Shown here piece after piece: positions 25,318-39,327 of a stretch of DNA of 64,000 nucleotides; within the stretch, counting starts at the first letter, position 1, and every line of letters starts with the position of its first letter. Below the pieces are notes generated by a model. It did not search any database. It was not told where the DNA came from and worked only from the letters and a program-made list of their open reading frames with translations. The stretch lies in contig CM039503.1 of the NCBI GenBank assembly GCA_022432975.1, positions 47,471,259-47,535,258 on the forward strand. The letters run 5' to 3'. This stretch comes from Begonia masoniana (taxonomy: Eukaryota; Streptophyta; Magnoliopsida; Cucurbitales; Begoniaceae). Both the position numbers and the translations under genes were made by a program.

Positions 25318-28300
25318 TGTAACGACCAGGGAGGATCGTCACATAATCTGTATCTTTCTTAATCATTTAATCCTTATTACTCACACATGATTCAATATTA
25401 GCAGTGTATTTTTTTTTTAACATAATTTAACTCAAGATGTCATATACGATTCGCTAAGCCTCAATCAGCAAAAGAAAAACATTACATATCTGCCGGCGGG
25501 CAGTACAATGTGTATCGGCTAGTAAAGGGAAAACTTTAAGTTATAGACTGCATCTACCGATAGAAGAATGAACCACATCTACCGGTCACTAGACGACAAA
25601 ACCGTGTTTATACCATCCGGTGGAGAAGCTCTCTACATCATCCGGTGGTCATGTGCATCTCACGTGAATAATTAAAACATGACCCGGTCACTAAACGACA
25701 AATAACATTCTCATCATCTGGTGACTTATTACACTACATCTGCCGATCACTAGACGACAAAATAACACTCTCATCGTCTGATGGCTTAAACACTCTACAT
25801 CTGCCGATCGCTAGACGACAAAACAGCACTTTCATCATCCGATGGCTTAAACACTCTACATCTGCCGATTGCTAGACGACAAAATAACACTTTCATCATC
25901 CGATGGCTTAAACACTCTACATCTTCCGGTGACGTCAGATCATATTCATCATTCATAGTCATTGATCATATTCATCATTCATAGTCATTGATCATATTCA
26001 TCATTCATAGTCATTGATCATATTCATCATTCATAGTCATTGATCATATTCATCATTCATAGTCATTGATCATATTCATCATTCATAGTCATTGATCATA
26101 TTCATCATTCATAGTCATTGATCATATTCATCATTCATAGTCATTGATCATATTCATCATTCATAGTCATTGATCATATTCATCATTCATAGTCATTGAT
26201 CATATTCATCATTCATAGTCATTGATCATATTCATCATTCATAGTCATTGATCATATTCATCATTCATAGTCATTGATCATATTCATCATTCATAGTCAT
26301 TGATCATATTCATCATTCATAGTCATTGATCATATTCATCATTCATAGTCATTGATCATATTCATCATTCATAGTCATTGATCATATTCATCATTCATAG
26401 TCATTGATCATATTCATCATTCATAGTCATTGATCATATTCATCATTCATAGTCATTGATCATATTCATCATTCATAGTCATTGATCATATTCATCATTC
26501 ATAGTCATTGATCATATTCATCATTCATAGTCATTGATCATATTCATCATTCATAGTCATTGATCATATTCATCATTCATAGTCATTGATCATATTCATC
26601 ATTCATAGTCATTGATCATATTCATCATTCATAGTCATTGATCATATTCATCATTCATAGTCATTGATCATATTCATCATTCATAGTCATTGATCATATT
26701 CATCATTCATAGTCATTGATCATATTCATCATTCATAGTCATTGATCATATTCATCATTCATAGTCATTGATCATATTCATCATTCATAGTCATTGATCA
26801 TATTCATCATTCATAGTCATTGATCATATTCATCATTCATAGTCATTGATCATATTCATCATTCATAGTCATTGATCATATTCATCATTCATAGTCATTG
26901 ATCATATTCATCATTCATAGTCATTGATCATATTCATCATTCATAGTCATTGATCATATTCATCATTCATAGTCATTGATCATATTCATCATTCATAGTC
27001 ATTGATCATATTCATCATTCATAGTCATTGATCATATTCATCATTCATAGTCATTGATCATATTCATCATTCATAGTCATTGATCATATTCATCATTCAT
27101 AGTCATTGATCATATTCATCATTCATAGTCATTGATCATATTCATCATTCATAGTCATTGATCATATTCATCATTCATAGTCATTGATCATATTCATCAT
27201 TCATAGTCATTGATCATATTCATCATTCATAGTCATTGATCATATTCATCATTCATAGTCATTGATCATATTCATCATTCATAGTCATTGATCATATTCA
27301 TCATTCATAGTCATTGATCATATTCATCATTCATAGTCATTGATCATATTCATCATTCATAGTCATTGATCATATTCATCATTCATAGTCATTGATCATA
27401 TTCATCATTCATAGTCATTGATCATATTCATCATTCATACATTCATAATCATAGATCATATTCATCATTCATAGTCATTGATCATATTCATCATTCATAG
27501 TCATTGATCATATTCATCATTCATAGTCATTGATCATATTCATCATTCATATAAGTTGTGTGGATTAAGAGAGGATTTGTGCCGGTAAAGGGGGTTCGAC
27601 AGTGAGTTTGATCTTGTTCCCTACTGCGGGTCGTATTCATATGTCCTTCTTTGGACTGTGACATACGCCGAACCGCCCCCAACCCTCACTTAATCCACGT
27701 TGCATAAATCTTATATATATATACATATATACATACATATCTTGTTCATGGAAAACATGCATTAAAACATTTTCTTATGCTTGAGAAACATTCATGATGC
27801 ATGAACATGAGAACTTTTAACCCATCAAACTATGACAAGGATCATACCAGAGCAGACAACTTCACATTCACTAGCAGGTCATCAAATAGTATAACTCTCA
27901 ACATACATAAATCCTTCAAGTGCAGGCAAGCTCATTATCATAAGGTAAACATTAGACATCTAAACAACCTAGTACTCCCACAATGTAGGGCTCTATTAGC
28001 CGGAAATCTTAATACATTCACTTACCTGCTCTCCTTAGCACTTGAGCTCCTTTCTCTTCAAACTTCTTCACCTAAAACATTTACATTGCAGTAGTTAAAA
28101 CAAAAATCCTAATAGTTCTAATCTCAAGTTATCCTAAGATTTAATAGCTAAAGTTATTCCCGAATCCTTAGTCTAATACTCTGTGCAGTTTGAAATACAA
28201 AACCAAAACAGACTGATTCGATTATCGATAACTCAGAGATGGTTGTTCTAAATGTCTAGAATCAATTTGATAAAAGCATTCCCACATTCAGATTCCAAAT

Positions 28301-28723
28301 GTTCTTATTATTAGTCGGCCATTGAAAAATTCAAAACTCCAATGTCGAGTAGAAAACAGGGCTAACAAGCTAACAGATAGCTACATTGACTATTGCATAC
28401 CTCGGGCACAGAGTAGTCGAGTAGTGGCAGAAAAACCGATCGTCGAAGAGTGTATGCTGAAAGCAGAGAGCAAGAGCTTGGGAGAGAAGAAATCCCCGAA
28501 AAGGAAGGTGTCGGCTACAGTGGTTCAAGTGAGGTTTAAAACATTTCCTTTTTCTTTATATATTGGTCATCACCCTCCATTATTACAACTTTGCCACCCA
28601 ACCTAGTTTAAATCCACATGAAATTAATTATTCTTGGTATAAGTCCTAAACTGTAAAGATTAAATATTCATGACCGTTAATACAGTTAGGAAAAATCACC
28701 TGGCCGTTAACTCGGGTGTTACA
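25318..28723 (-). mobile_element. Solo LTR of 3.4 kb nested in the LTR, carrying a 26-bp satellite
   Basis: It starts TGTAACGACCAGGG and ends CGGGTGTTACA. Perfect GAGCT duplications flank it (25313-25317 and 28724-28728). About half of it is a 26-bp tandem array, preceded by three to four copies of a roughly 61-bp repeat with CTGCCGATC(A/G)CTAGACGAC (about 25680-25930). No coding sequence is recognisable. Orientation is inferred from the TGTAACACCCG start on the - strand. Confidence 0.9.
25935..27555. repeat. 26-bp tandem array, about 62 copies
   Basis: The core unit contains TTGATCATATTCATCATTCA followed by TAGTCA. Copies are almost identical from about 25935 to 27430. A short irregular stretch (27435-27465, CATTCATAATCATAGATC) is followed by four more regular units. 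The extreme homogeneity suggests recent amplification. It is AT-rich and has no spacers. Confidence 0.97.
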
Positions 28724-30996
28724 GAGCTGCCCTCCCCTTTCTTCTTCTCTCGTTCCACCTGCATTCTTCACACACTTCACACATTTCCTCCTTCATTTTT
28801 CTCTACATCAGACTACAACAAAACACTTTCTTCTAACACATATTTCTCCAAACCAACAATCACCTAAACTGAATCGATACTTACTTGAAAAACATAGTAG
28901 AATTTCATGAAAACAAACTGCGTGGGTTGGTTTGAAAACTAACGATATCCCTACGAGTTTTAAACTCGATACTTACTTGAAAAACAGAGTAGAATTTCAT
29001 GAAAACAAACTGTGTGGGTCGGTTTAAAAACTAACGATATCCCTACGAGTTTAAAACTCCCAAGCAGTTTCAGTATATTTTCGAATTGAAACATCACTTC
29101 CTATACGTTCTAATACCCTAACATTAACATCACAACTTATTATTTCATACATTTTTCCATAAAACTAATCAAGAAATCGTCGTTAACAGAATATCATCAA
29201 ACTAGTTTTTCTAATCGACCCAAAACACTATCTATACATTCTTCACCTAACATGTTCAAAATACCTATCCAGCGGTCCCCACGGGTCAAAATCGAACCAA
29301 CTGCGCCAGCGCACTCCCACGGGCATCCTTCTTCAACCAGCGTGTTCATCTAACGAAGGAACGTCTTCCTCACCTGTTTCGGGTTCACCTACACCATAGA
29401 GACACCTATGAGAATAAATCTTAGTAAATTCTACTTAAGTAACAATGCATGAACATGTATATGCAATTTTCATAAACTTTCGTGCATTCATTTCATTTAT
29501 CAGTTCGTATTAGTCGTCTCATTTCAGTCGTCTTAGTTGTCTCATTTCAGTCGTCTTAGTCCTCTTATTTTCATTCGTATGTTTAAGTCATCACATTTCA
29601 TTTTCTTTCGTGAAATCCATGCATAAATTCATTTTTCATGGTGTTTGTAAAACGATGATGCATGACAATAAAAACGTAACATAAACATATAACGTGCGTA
29701 CCATCAAAACAATATAAACGTAACCTACAAAACAACTAACCCTAAACTACCCAACCAAATCATATAAACCTAAATATCACCAAATAATCCTTAACATCAA
29801 AACTCGACTTATGGTGTAGGTCAATCGGCTACAGTAAGTCACGAGAACTTACTTGTCGTTCTTAGCGCACTGAGCTTCGCTTGCGGGCTTTGTTCACCTA
29901 GAACATTTCACAATGTCCATCGTTAAAATCGATCCTAAACCATGAAATTTCATAAACTAACGAAACTCTTAACTAAAGAAAATTTCCTAAAATTCTAATA
30001 AACCTCACTCGGGCATTTCATCGAGCAATTTACGCTCACAAATTATCAAACTCCATTAATGGCTTCTCTTCATACTCAAACAACCAAAACCAACCCTAAT
30101 TTTTCATCAATAACTATACTTCGGCCTAACTATCAACAATAGTCGAAAATGCATCACCAATGAGCATTAATTTCGTTAAACTATCGATTTCTAACAAAAC
30201 CTACGATTTCTCAACCCTAAACCAAATAAACCCTAACCGAAATTAACTTTAAAAACCAAAACTAAATACCTAGGATAGTAGAGTCTTACCTAGAACGTCA
30301 ATTATGGAAGAAAAATTGAAGAAGAAACGCCGGAGGAGAAGACATTGGCCGTGGAGTGATCGGCGAAGGGAGAAGGGAGAAACGCCAGAGAGAGGAAGAA
30401 TGCTCTCTGGAGTTCTCCCGTGAAATGGAGAAACAAATGAGGGGAGGGGGTATTTGTTAAATTAAAATATTATATACCTAATTACAAGTTTGCCCCTCAT
30501 CGTAATATTTTACATATTCTGTTATTTCGCCAATCAATTTGAATTCTCCGAAACTTCCTTATTTCACCAAATATTTCAACTTATTACTAGGGCTCTAATA
30601 AAACCTTACGTTCGTAAAACGGACTTAATTTACTATTTTTACGAATTAGAACGCTATAAGGTTAAAAAAGGAAACCCGAGCGTTACACTACCGATTTGGA
30701 TTTCTGAATTTTCCATATTTCTCCTAAAATTCATATTAATCGTAAGGGTTCTATTAAAACTTTTAGTTTACAAAATGGACCTAGTTTACTAAAATACCTT
30801 TTATATTACGAGAAATATAAAAACTCGTAATTCGGCATTATATGTCTAAAAATTCTCTCATTTCTCCAGATACTCCAATTTATTTATAAGGTTCCAATAA
30901 AACTTCTCATTTGCAAAACGGGCTTAATTTGACATATTTAGGAAAATGCCATTCATATGCGAAAAATTGAAAACCCATCGAAAACCGGGTGTTACA

Positions 30997-33100
30997 TTCT
31001 ACCCACCTTAATTGAAATTTTGTCCCCAAAATTTGACTTAGCTTATAGTCCTCGATATTATTGTCTTTTGTCTTGCGGCCTTACTCTTCAACTTATAGTC
31101 CCTCTATTCCTTTCGCGTATCTTTCCTCCATCTCTCCAAAATTTCAAATTTATCTTTAAAAACTTGATCCAATCTATACTTGAGATCAATCTCTATGGTT
31201 CTATTTCATACTCCTGTAACTGAATGATGCAACAGTAGCCTCTTGACCACATCTACTGCGTTCTTTTTAACTATCCACGTTCTTGCTTATGCATTGAGTT
31301 TTTACCAAATTTTCTAACTCCTCAAATCAAACGATCTTAACTGCGAACTTGACACTTATAGCTCACGCACATTTTATTCTATACTTAATCATCCAAACGT
31401 TAAACTCTCTGTGTCTTTCAACTGACCTTAAGTTATGGTCTCCGCTAGTTATTTTTTTATGCAGTAGCCGTACCTAAGCTTCCTATCCCCTTTTGAATTG
31501 ACTATCATCTAAAGGTTTCCGCAACTCTTGGATTGTAAACCAACCCTTCAAAAATTTATCTACCTCAACCATAGTCGAAACGTACCTCTACTAAAATTCC
31601 CGCACTTTCCTTTATGATGGTTCCTCCTAAACCCTTTCATCAATATTACCCCAAGTCACCCACTTCCTTAGGCAACTTATCAATCTCGATAATTATTTCA
31701 GGGCCGGTTTCATAACTAAGTTCACACTGCTATACTTCTTAAACTATATCATCAAAATTCCTCAAAATCTCACTGAGTCCAACTGGGAGCTAAAGTTGTT
31801 GTCCACTTAGGATCCTGGTTCCTTTGTAAAGAAGATCCTATAAACGTCATATTTCATTCTAAATTACGTTAACGAGCTCCCTTATTATGTCCTTAATTTA
31901 AACTCCTATATTATCCATATTACGTTCCATTTGTCTCACTCGAACCTTCATAAACTCCGTGTATAGTCAAGTTCCTAATTTCACCATTGATTTTCTCTAA
32001 TCTACTCATGGGCCTCGACTTGTTAAACACAAGTCAACCTTTGGCATTTTCTAGCCTAATTTCTCTTCTAAGTTTACTTAAATCATTTCTGTGTGAATCT
32101 TCATTCTCCTCCTTTGAAAATCTACAAGTTCCTCAAATCGTACGACACTAAGCACTGAGCCAAACTTCTAAATCTTAACTCTTCGTCTAATTTTAATGAT
32201 CTTTTGCACTTACTCCTAACATCACACAGGGATTTCCTTAAAGTCTACTAACTAGTCTATGCTCTTTCGTTCCTTCTAGTCAGTTCTGAATATTCTACTT
32301 GGCTCCTATACAGCGCTTCATCTAACGATCTTCTTGTTGGCAAACTTGTTGTAGATAAGTTCACACCCTTAACCCAATCTCCTCAAATTCTTAAATCTTA
32401 CCCATCCGGTTCCTTGAACATTGATGTTCTTACCTCAATCCTAGAGATCGGCAATTTTGTAATCTCAAGTTTTACTCTTCGTATAACCTCGATCCTTTAA
32501 TGTCTTAAAATTTACTAATTTTCCAAGTCCGAGTAATTCTCTTATTTTCCCCATCGGTATTAGTCGACACCTACACTCCTTTGCAAAAGAAATCGACACT
32601 TCGCATGCCCCTTTCAGCAATCTACTTAAACTAGACTCTTGAATGTTATCTTTGTCCAGATACTCCCAACTTCTCAGGAATCTAGGTTATTCAAACCTCT
32701 GTTATATTTTCTTATTTATTTATACGCACTAACAGTATCCCTTGGTAGGTCTTACATCTAAGCTTCAAATCTCTCCTTGATTGATCATATTCTAGAACTC
32801 CAAAGATTTGTCAACTAGGGTTTAATTTCTAATACATTTAGATCTTATATCTCATAAGTTGTATCCTTCTAATGGTAACTAAATTCTAAGTGCACAACTT
32901 CTTATGGTTAAGTAAGGCTAATCCTATTAATGCATAACTCCCTCTCTATGAGATACATATCATCCTGTATTTAACTTACTGCCTTATCATCAAGGTTTCT
33001 ACTATTCTCTTACCTCTCTATTTTCAAGTCTACTTTTATCTCTCACACAATTATTACACTCAAATCCTCACCCTACACTACACCTCTATTCTCTTGTTCT
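30997..33100 (-). other. Non-coding internal region of the gag-only element
   Basis: On the - strand the stretch next to the 3' LTR ends with GGGGACAAAATTTCAATT and AAGGTGGGTAGAA, the usual chromovirus pol end and purine tract. Inside, no RT, RNase H or integrase motif can be read in any frame over about 2 kb. It is therefore either very decayed pol or unrelated filler. Confidence 0.6.
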
Positions 33101-33940
33101 TCATTTCATTAACAGTCGACATATAACCATACCTGGAATAGCTGAAGGTCTGGCCTCATCATCGACGTTACCCTGCTCAATGAAGGCGAACATCCTCGGG
33201 GTAACCCTCTTCTGATAGGTAACCGTCTTTGGACAATTATGGGCGTAGTGGCCCACCTCGCCACATCTAAAACATTGGTCCGTCCCCAATCTACACGTGC
33301 CAAAATGGGCCTTCTGGCACTTCTGGCATACGGGCCTCTCAGTAGATTCCTGGATTTGCTTATCTCTTCCCTGGTCGCCCCTTTCGTCATAAGGCCTCTT
33401 AACGCCTCTTTGTTGCCGTTGTTGTTGCCCTCTTGGCTGCCAGCCCTCATTCTGAAGTCGAGGCTGGATCTCCTGAAAGAACCCTCTTTCTGGCTCCCTC
33501 GGTTTGACGTAAGTTGGTTCAGCGGCCTCAATCTCTAGAGCCCTTGCCACAATCTCTGTATAGGGCACATTCCGCACCCCTGATATGATGACACTTTTTC
33601 GGATTTCTTGACTTAGCCCTTACATAAACCGACGCACCTTGTCCTAATTAATACTAACCTGGCGTGGTGCGAACCGGGATAGGGCCTCAAACCTCCTGAC
33701 GTATTCAGCAACTGTGCCAGTCTGTCTCAATTGCATGAACTCCATCATTTTTGCCTCCTGTACCGTGTGGCTAAAATATTTGTCATAAAACATGGCTTTA
33801 AACCGCTCCCAAGTCACTACAACATCGGTTGTTGCTTTGATGGAGTCCCACCAAAACCGAGCGTCTAACGCTAAATGGAAGGTGACGTATGCGACTTTAT
33901 CTCCATTCTCTACCCCTGTATACCCCAACATGTCCTCCAT
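33101..33940 (-). pseudogene. Chromovirus gag, broken
   Basis: Two open stretches lie in one frame (33644-33940 and 33101-33577). The first reads like the retrotransposon Gag domain (DARFWWDSIK, VTWERFKAMFYDKYF, MEFMQLRQTGTVAEYVRRFEAL). The second contains a basic, Gln/Arg-rich linker and a CCHC knuckle, CFRCGEVGHYAHNC. At least one stop lies between them, and the start of gag (33941-34330) is not open, so no full Gag can be made. Confidence 0.85.
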
Positions 33941-34330
33941 AGTTCGGATCCACTCCTCAGCTAAATTTGGGTCCGTAGACTGTCCATTAAATACGGGAGG
34001 TTGTAGCCTTTAGAACCTCTTCATACCCTGATGGTTTGGAACGACAACCTCTCAGGCCCTGTGATCCTCACGATTTACCAGTCTCTCGATTTGCTGAGCC
34101 TGCCTATCCATATGTTGAGCCTGACAATCAAGCAAGTCAGTCAACCTGTCTATGGCTTCGTCCCTAGCATCCCTACCTCATACCATTTTGTCACTCCTAT
34201 AAAAGTTAAAACAAGTAATCATAAGAAATCGAAATCAAAGAAAGCATTTAAACAAACTTACAGTTGAGGAAGCATGTTCGTGTAGTGGCTTGCGCAGTCG
34301 AGCAGTCTACAGAACCGATTTTAAAACCCG

Positions 34331-34345
34331 GGGGCTCTGATACCA
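34331..34345 (-). other. Primer binding site (tRNA-iMet) of the gag-only element
   Basis: On the - strand this reads TGGTATCAGAGCCCC, four bases from the LTR edge at 34350. It fixes the orientation and shows that 34350-46176 is the 5' LTR. Confidence 0.9.
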
Positions 34346-34560
34346 TAATTGTAACATCCCTAATACTGTACCCTTTAAAATTTCTGTAAAATTTTTCATT
34401 TGATAAACATTTAGTAAAATTTTATTTTTAAACATTAAATCAAAGCTTCCGGTATACGAAATAGATTGAAATTCCTCTAAATAAAACAATATAAACATAT
34501 ATAGAATAAAACATTAGAAAGCAATAAGGGGTAAAATCACAAGAACCAGCGAAAGTACAC

Positions 34561-34720
34561 AGGCGATCGATCGCCCCTTCAATAGGCGATCGATCGCCCC
34601 ATCAACAGCCGATTGATCGGCTGAAACAGCCAATCGATCGGCCAGCGTTCTGTTTCCAGAATGCATGGCCTGCTAGCGAGCATGGGCGCCGATCGATCGC
34701 CCAGGGCGATCGATCGGCAC
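34561..34720. repeat. Cluster of CGATCGATCG palindromes in the LTR
   Basis: Several copies of GCGATCGATCGCC or close variants (GCCGATTGATCGGC, GCCAATCGATCGGC) occur within 160 bp. The same motif recurs at 23491-23520 in the related solo LTR and at 63250-63470 near the dioxygenase gene. Confidence 0.8.
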
Positions 34721-35647
34721 ACTCTCTGGATTTTGAAATCCAGAGAGCTGTCCTCCCCTTTCTTCTTTTCTCGTTCCACCTGCATTCTTCACACACTTCA
34801 CACATTTCCTCCTTCATTTTTCTCTGCATCAGACTACAACAAAACACTTTCTTCTCACACATATTTCTCCAAACCAACAATCACCTAAACCAATTCGATA
34901 CTTACTTGAAAAACAGAGTAGAATTTCACGAAAACAAACTGCATGGGTCGGTTTGAAAACTAACGATATCCCTACGAGTTTAAAACTCCCAAGCAGTTCC
35001 AGTATATTTTCGAATTAAAACATCACTTCCTATACATTCTAATACCTTAACATTAACATCACAACTTATCATTTCATACATTTTTCCATAAAACTAATCC
35101 AGAAATCGTCGTTAACAGAATATCATCAAACTAGTTTTTCTAATCGACCCAAAACACTTTCTATACATTCTTCACCTAATATGTTCAAAATACCTATCCA
35201 GCCGTCCCCACGGGTCAAAATCGCACCAACTGCGCCAGCGCACTCCCACGGGCACCCTTCTTCAACCAGCGTGTTCATCTAACGGAGGAACGTCTTCCTC
35301 ATCTGTTTCGGGTTCACCTACACCATAGAGACACCTATGAGAATAAATCTCAGTAAATTCTATGTAAGTGACAATGCATGAACATGTATATGCAATTTTC
35401 ATAAACTTTCGTGCATTCATTTCATTTATCAGTTCGTATTACGTTACATTTTAGTCGTCTCAGTCGTCATATTTTAGTCGTCTCAGTCGTCTCATTTCAG
35501 TCGTCTTAGTCGTCTCATTTCAGTCATCTTAGTCGTCTTATTTTCATTCGTGTATTTAAGTCATCACATTTCATTTTCTTTCGTGAAATCCATGCATAAA
35601 TTCATTTTTCATGGTGTTTGTAAAACGATGATGCATGACAATAAAAG

Positions 35648-37105
35648 TGACATGCCTCAGAGGCCCGTCACACGATCACAAACTCGGGCACAAATTTTAT
35701 TCAATCAATGTTCTAATGAATTGTCTCTTTTGCAGGTTTAGATCACATCATGGACTTCACTTGGGAGCCGACGTCAGAGGATGTGGAGAAACCTTGTCAC
35801 ATCATTCATTGGATCAAGCATTCGGAGCTTACTGACAACCCTATGGGAATTTGTCTTCCTGGGCCTTAATTGGTAATTTTTATTTTTTTAAAACTCATTG
35901 GCATACATTAGCCTTTTTGTAAGGATTTTATAAAATTGCATATCATGCATTAGATTGTGTGGATAGGATTAGATGAATGTGGTGGATGTTGGGTTGAAGA
36001 CAATTCAACCAAATTTCAAGCCAAGGAAAAAAGCCTCAACAAAATCAAGCCCAAGGAGGAACTTGGTCCAAAGAAGAGCCCACTCCTAAAGGTATATTTT
36101 TGCAGGTATATGAGTGGGTGAGGGCATGGATTCATGACTTGGACCAATTCTAGCCATTGATGCATTTTTGGCTCGGCACTCATCAAGGGAGGACATTTGG
36201 CGCGTGTGGGCAGAAGGCAGCAGGCGCGCGGGCAGCAGGCGATGGGCGCGGGCAGCTGGGCGCGGATCGTTGACTTGGCAGCGCGCTGGCCATCAGATGG
36301 CCTACCCGGGAGCAGCTTGTGCGCGCGCTGCGCGCGCTGATTGGCTCTTCTAGCGCGCCTCAGCTCCAACACTCCTAGCCATCCGATTTCCCTTAATCAA
36401 TGGCCCTCATTTTTAATCCAAACCCCATCCACCTTAGGTTTGCCTATTTAAGCATGGAATTGGTGATTGTAGGGAACTTTTTTGGCCAATCAATATACTA
36501 CTATTTCCCTAAATATCCAAAGTTCCTTTGGTGATTTTTCCTTGGTTCTTTAAACAAAGAGGAGTTAGCCTCCATTGCTAACCTAGCTTGGGTTGCTAGG
36601 TTAGCTCTTATTCATTCCATCTCCATCTCCATTGGGAGTTGGATCGAGGAAGAAAATCTCCGGCCTACGGTGGTCGTTTTCCTCCCAGAAAACGTTTATC
36701 CTTGAGTCTAACCCGTAAGATCGCTCCAAGGAACCTCCAAGGGTATTTTCTTTATTTTTTTTGCTATCACATTCACACAATATCACTCTTTATTTTCGGC
36801 TCCACCAATCACCCTCACTTTTTATTTTATGTCATTTTATTACCTTTTTGTATTGCATTTGACATCTCCTCCATAACCTTTCTTCTCCATCTCTTTCCTT
36901 CTATTTTTCTTTATATTTCACATCCTCACACACCATATAATATTCGGCCATAGCATTATTCATCCATTGTTTATTTTCTTGCATTTTACTTTTTATTGTA
37001 ATTTCTTCCCTTTATTCATCATTTTTACACGAACACACAACCGAGCACCTCCCTTGATTATTTGTGGGTTGTACACGGGCTCCTTTTCTAAGGGACCCCG
37101 TGTCA
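35648..37105 (+). repeat. 5' LTR of the nested gypsy element
   Basis: It begins TGACATGCCTCAGAGG and ends CCCCGTGTCA. It contains a strikingly GC-rich block (about 36180-36360) of CGCGCGGGCAGCAGGCG type in otherwise AT-rich DNA, and TC/T-rich sequence towards its end. Confidence 0.92.
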
Positions 37106-37107
37106 AG

Positions 37108-37119
37108 TGGTATCAGAGC
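37108..37119 (+). other. Primer binding site (tRNA-iMet) of the nested gypsy element
   Basis: TGGTATCAGAGC lies two bases after the 5' LTR and is the complement of the initiator Met-tRNA 3' end. Confidence 0.92.
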
Positions 37120-38141
37120 TACAAGGCTTCCCATATGGTTTTAGTTTCCATGACGTTAGTCAAAACGGCACAAAACCGGGATAGCGGCTCCTTTATTTTT
37201 CCGCATTGTTTTCCATATATTGTTGATCTAACTTTGTGCTAACTTGGTGCTAATCTAACTCTTTTATTTGCTGCCATTTTAATGCTATTTATTAATTTGA
37301 ATATCTTGTTGAAATATGGTTTGCAATAGAGGAAGAAATCGGCCAAGGTATAGCTAAATCTTTCCTAGTTATCCTCTTTTTCCTTTTGCGGTCTATTCTA
37401 CATCTTAGCATCGGTTCTTTTATGATATTTGCTTTATATTTTCGTCTAGACCTAAACCAAAACTTTGCTTAAAATATGGAAGAAAAATGAGCATGAAATC
37501 GGCCTAAAGAAAATTGCAAAACCAGTTTACATTTTGTTGCATAATCTTCACGGTTTTTACTTCTTCTTGTTCTCGGTTTAATACATCTTTAGCCTCGGTT
37601 TCTTTAGCACTTCTTGTTATCATTCGTCTCATGTTTTAGCATCTAAATATTGTCCAATAGATATATTAATTTTTTGAAAATTTTGGTGCTTAAACTAGAC
37701 TTATATCTATCATTATTCAAAGGTGAGCTAAACATTACATGGAAAAATTCTGCTACGTTTGAATTAAACTTTTAACATGTTATCTTGAATTTATTGGTGT
37801 TCTAAATTTTAATGCTTACTGATTTTTGGACTTAATTAGTTAGTAATAATATTACCTTAAGTGAGCCTTGGTAAAAGTTGACAACTTGATTAAATTTTAG
37901 TTAGAATTTGGATGATTATTAAGCGTTGAAATATTTATTTCCCTAGTTAATTTGTTAAGTGTTTAATTGAAATTGATAAGTTAGTAACCTATTTTAGCAT
38001 GATCCCTATTTTCATTTTGTCTTAACTAAGATTATTCCTTAGAGCCTAAAATTTCCTAAGACATTAAGAAGATAAGCATCTCACTAATTTAGGAATATTA
38101 ATTTAGACAAGAATTCAAGCTTAAAATTAAAACACTTAACT

Positions 38142-39327
38142 ATGACTAATCGAAGCAGATTTAATCGTAATACACCACACCTTGAATTGAATCGAACTAG
38201 GGATACTCCCCCACCCGAAAGCACACGACATGAAGGGGAGACTAGCTCTCAAGGAGGCATGCAAGGACAAATTTATGTCTTAACAAACATAGTTAATAGC
38301 CTCGCCCAACAAGTCCAAACAATGCTGAACAACCCTCCTCGTAGAGAATTCCATGAACGTGTCCCTTCTCAAAAGACCTCCTCTAGGATTATTCCCGAAC
38401 GCCCTAGGCGTAGAGCACCTTTTCAACCACCCATAGAGGAAGAGGAATGGGATGAACCCCAAAGAAGACGACCACGTCATTTTAATTCGGAGGATGATAT
38501 TTGGACGGAAGATGATGAGGAGTACCGACCTAATCGCCGTAGGGACAACGACGACCTCCATAATGTCAAGATGACAATTCCCCCTTTCAATGGGACATGT
38601 GATGGAAACACGTATCTTGATTGGATTGATAAGGTAGAGAGAACCTTTAAGTGTCACGACTATTCCGAGCGAGTTAAAATTCAACTCGCCTCTCTTGAAT
38701 TAACGGGCCACGCCGCATTATGGTGGTCCAACCTTAAAAACCAAAGGATGCGTACCCTAGGATACCCCGTCTCAACGTGGAATTCCATGAAAGAGGAAAT
38801 GCACAAAAGGTTCGTTCCCCGACACTACAAGCACGAACTCTTCCACCAACTTCACAACCTTAGACAAAATTCTCTCTCGATCGATGAGTATATCACGAAA
38901 TTCGAGACTCTCAATATGCATTGTGCTATTGATGAACCCCAAGAGCAACTCATCGTGAGATTCATTCGAGGTCTTAACCGCGATATTGGAGACGCGGTTG
39001 AAGTACATCAATTGCAAACCATGGACATGGTCATTCAACTCGCCCTCACGGTGGAAAGACAACTCAAAAGAAAGCGTAAAACCAATTTTCCAACTAAATT
39101 TCCACCTAGGCATTTGGATCAAGATAAGCCTAAACCTCCATGGAAAAACGAAGAGAAAAGGCCCGTTAACCGTAATTGGCCACCCAAGACACCCTTCAAC
39201 CAAAACAAACCCCTTCCGACAGACAAAAATCAACCAAACCCCTCCTAAAGCACAAAGAGCCCGTGATGTCCAATGCTACAAGTGCTTGGGCAAAGGACAT
39301 TACGCCAATGAATGTTCTAACCGTTGA
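38142..39327 (+). pseudogene. Gypsy gag with frameshift
   Basis: The ATG at 38142 opens a 368-codon frame with a basic, disordered N-terminus and the Gag domain (MTIPPFNGTCDGNTYLDWID; later HAALWWSNLK and LFHQLHNLRQNSLSIDEYI). Near 39190-39240 the frame shifts: the CCHC knuckle CYKCLGKGHYANEC is in another frame ending at a TGA (39325-39327). The roughly 1.0-kb leader between primer site and gag (37120-38141) has no ORF. Confidence 0.88.

Larger units (their letters stand above)
25055..30996 (-). repeat. 3' LTR of the gag-only element, interrupted by a solo LTR
   Basis: On the + strand it begins TGTAACATCCCTAATACTG and ends AAAACCGGGTGTTACA. It is split by the insertion 25318-28723. The inner part 28729-30996 matches 34748-35647 and 44856-46176 in the partner LTR. 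Confidence 0.88.

Noticed and set aside
25935..27555. CRISPR-like regular repeat
   Set aside because: Units are directly head-to-tail with no unique spacers, in a plant LTR with no cas genes. The same holds for the 28-, 27- and 14-bp arrays.
28322..28606. A 94-codon ORF in the 25318-28723 solo LTR
   Set aside because: No recognisable motif, and composition like the surrounding LTR; probably chance.
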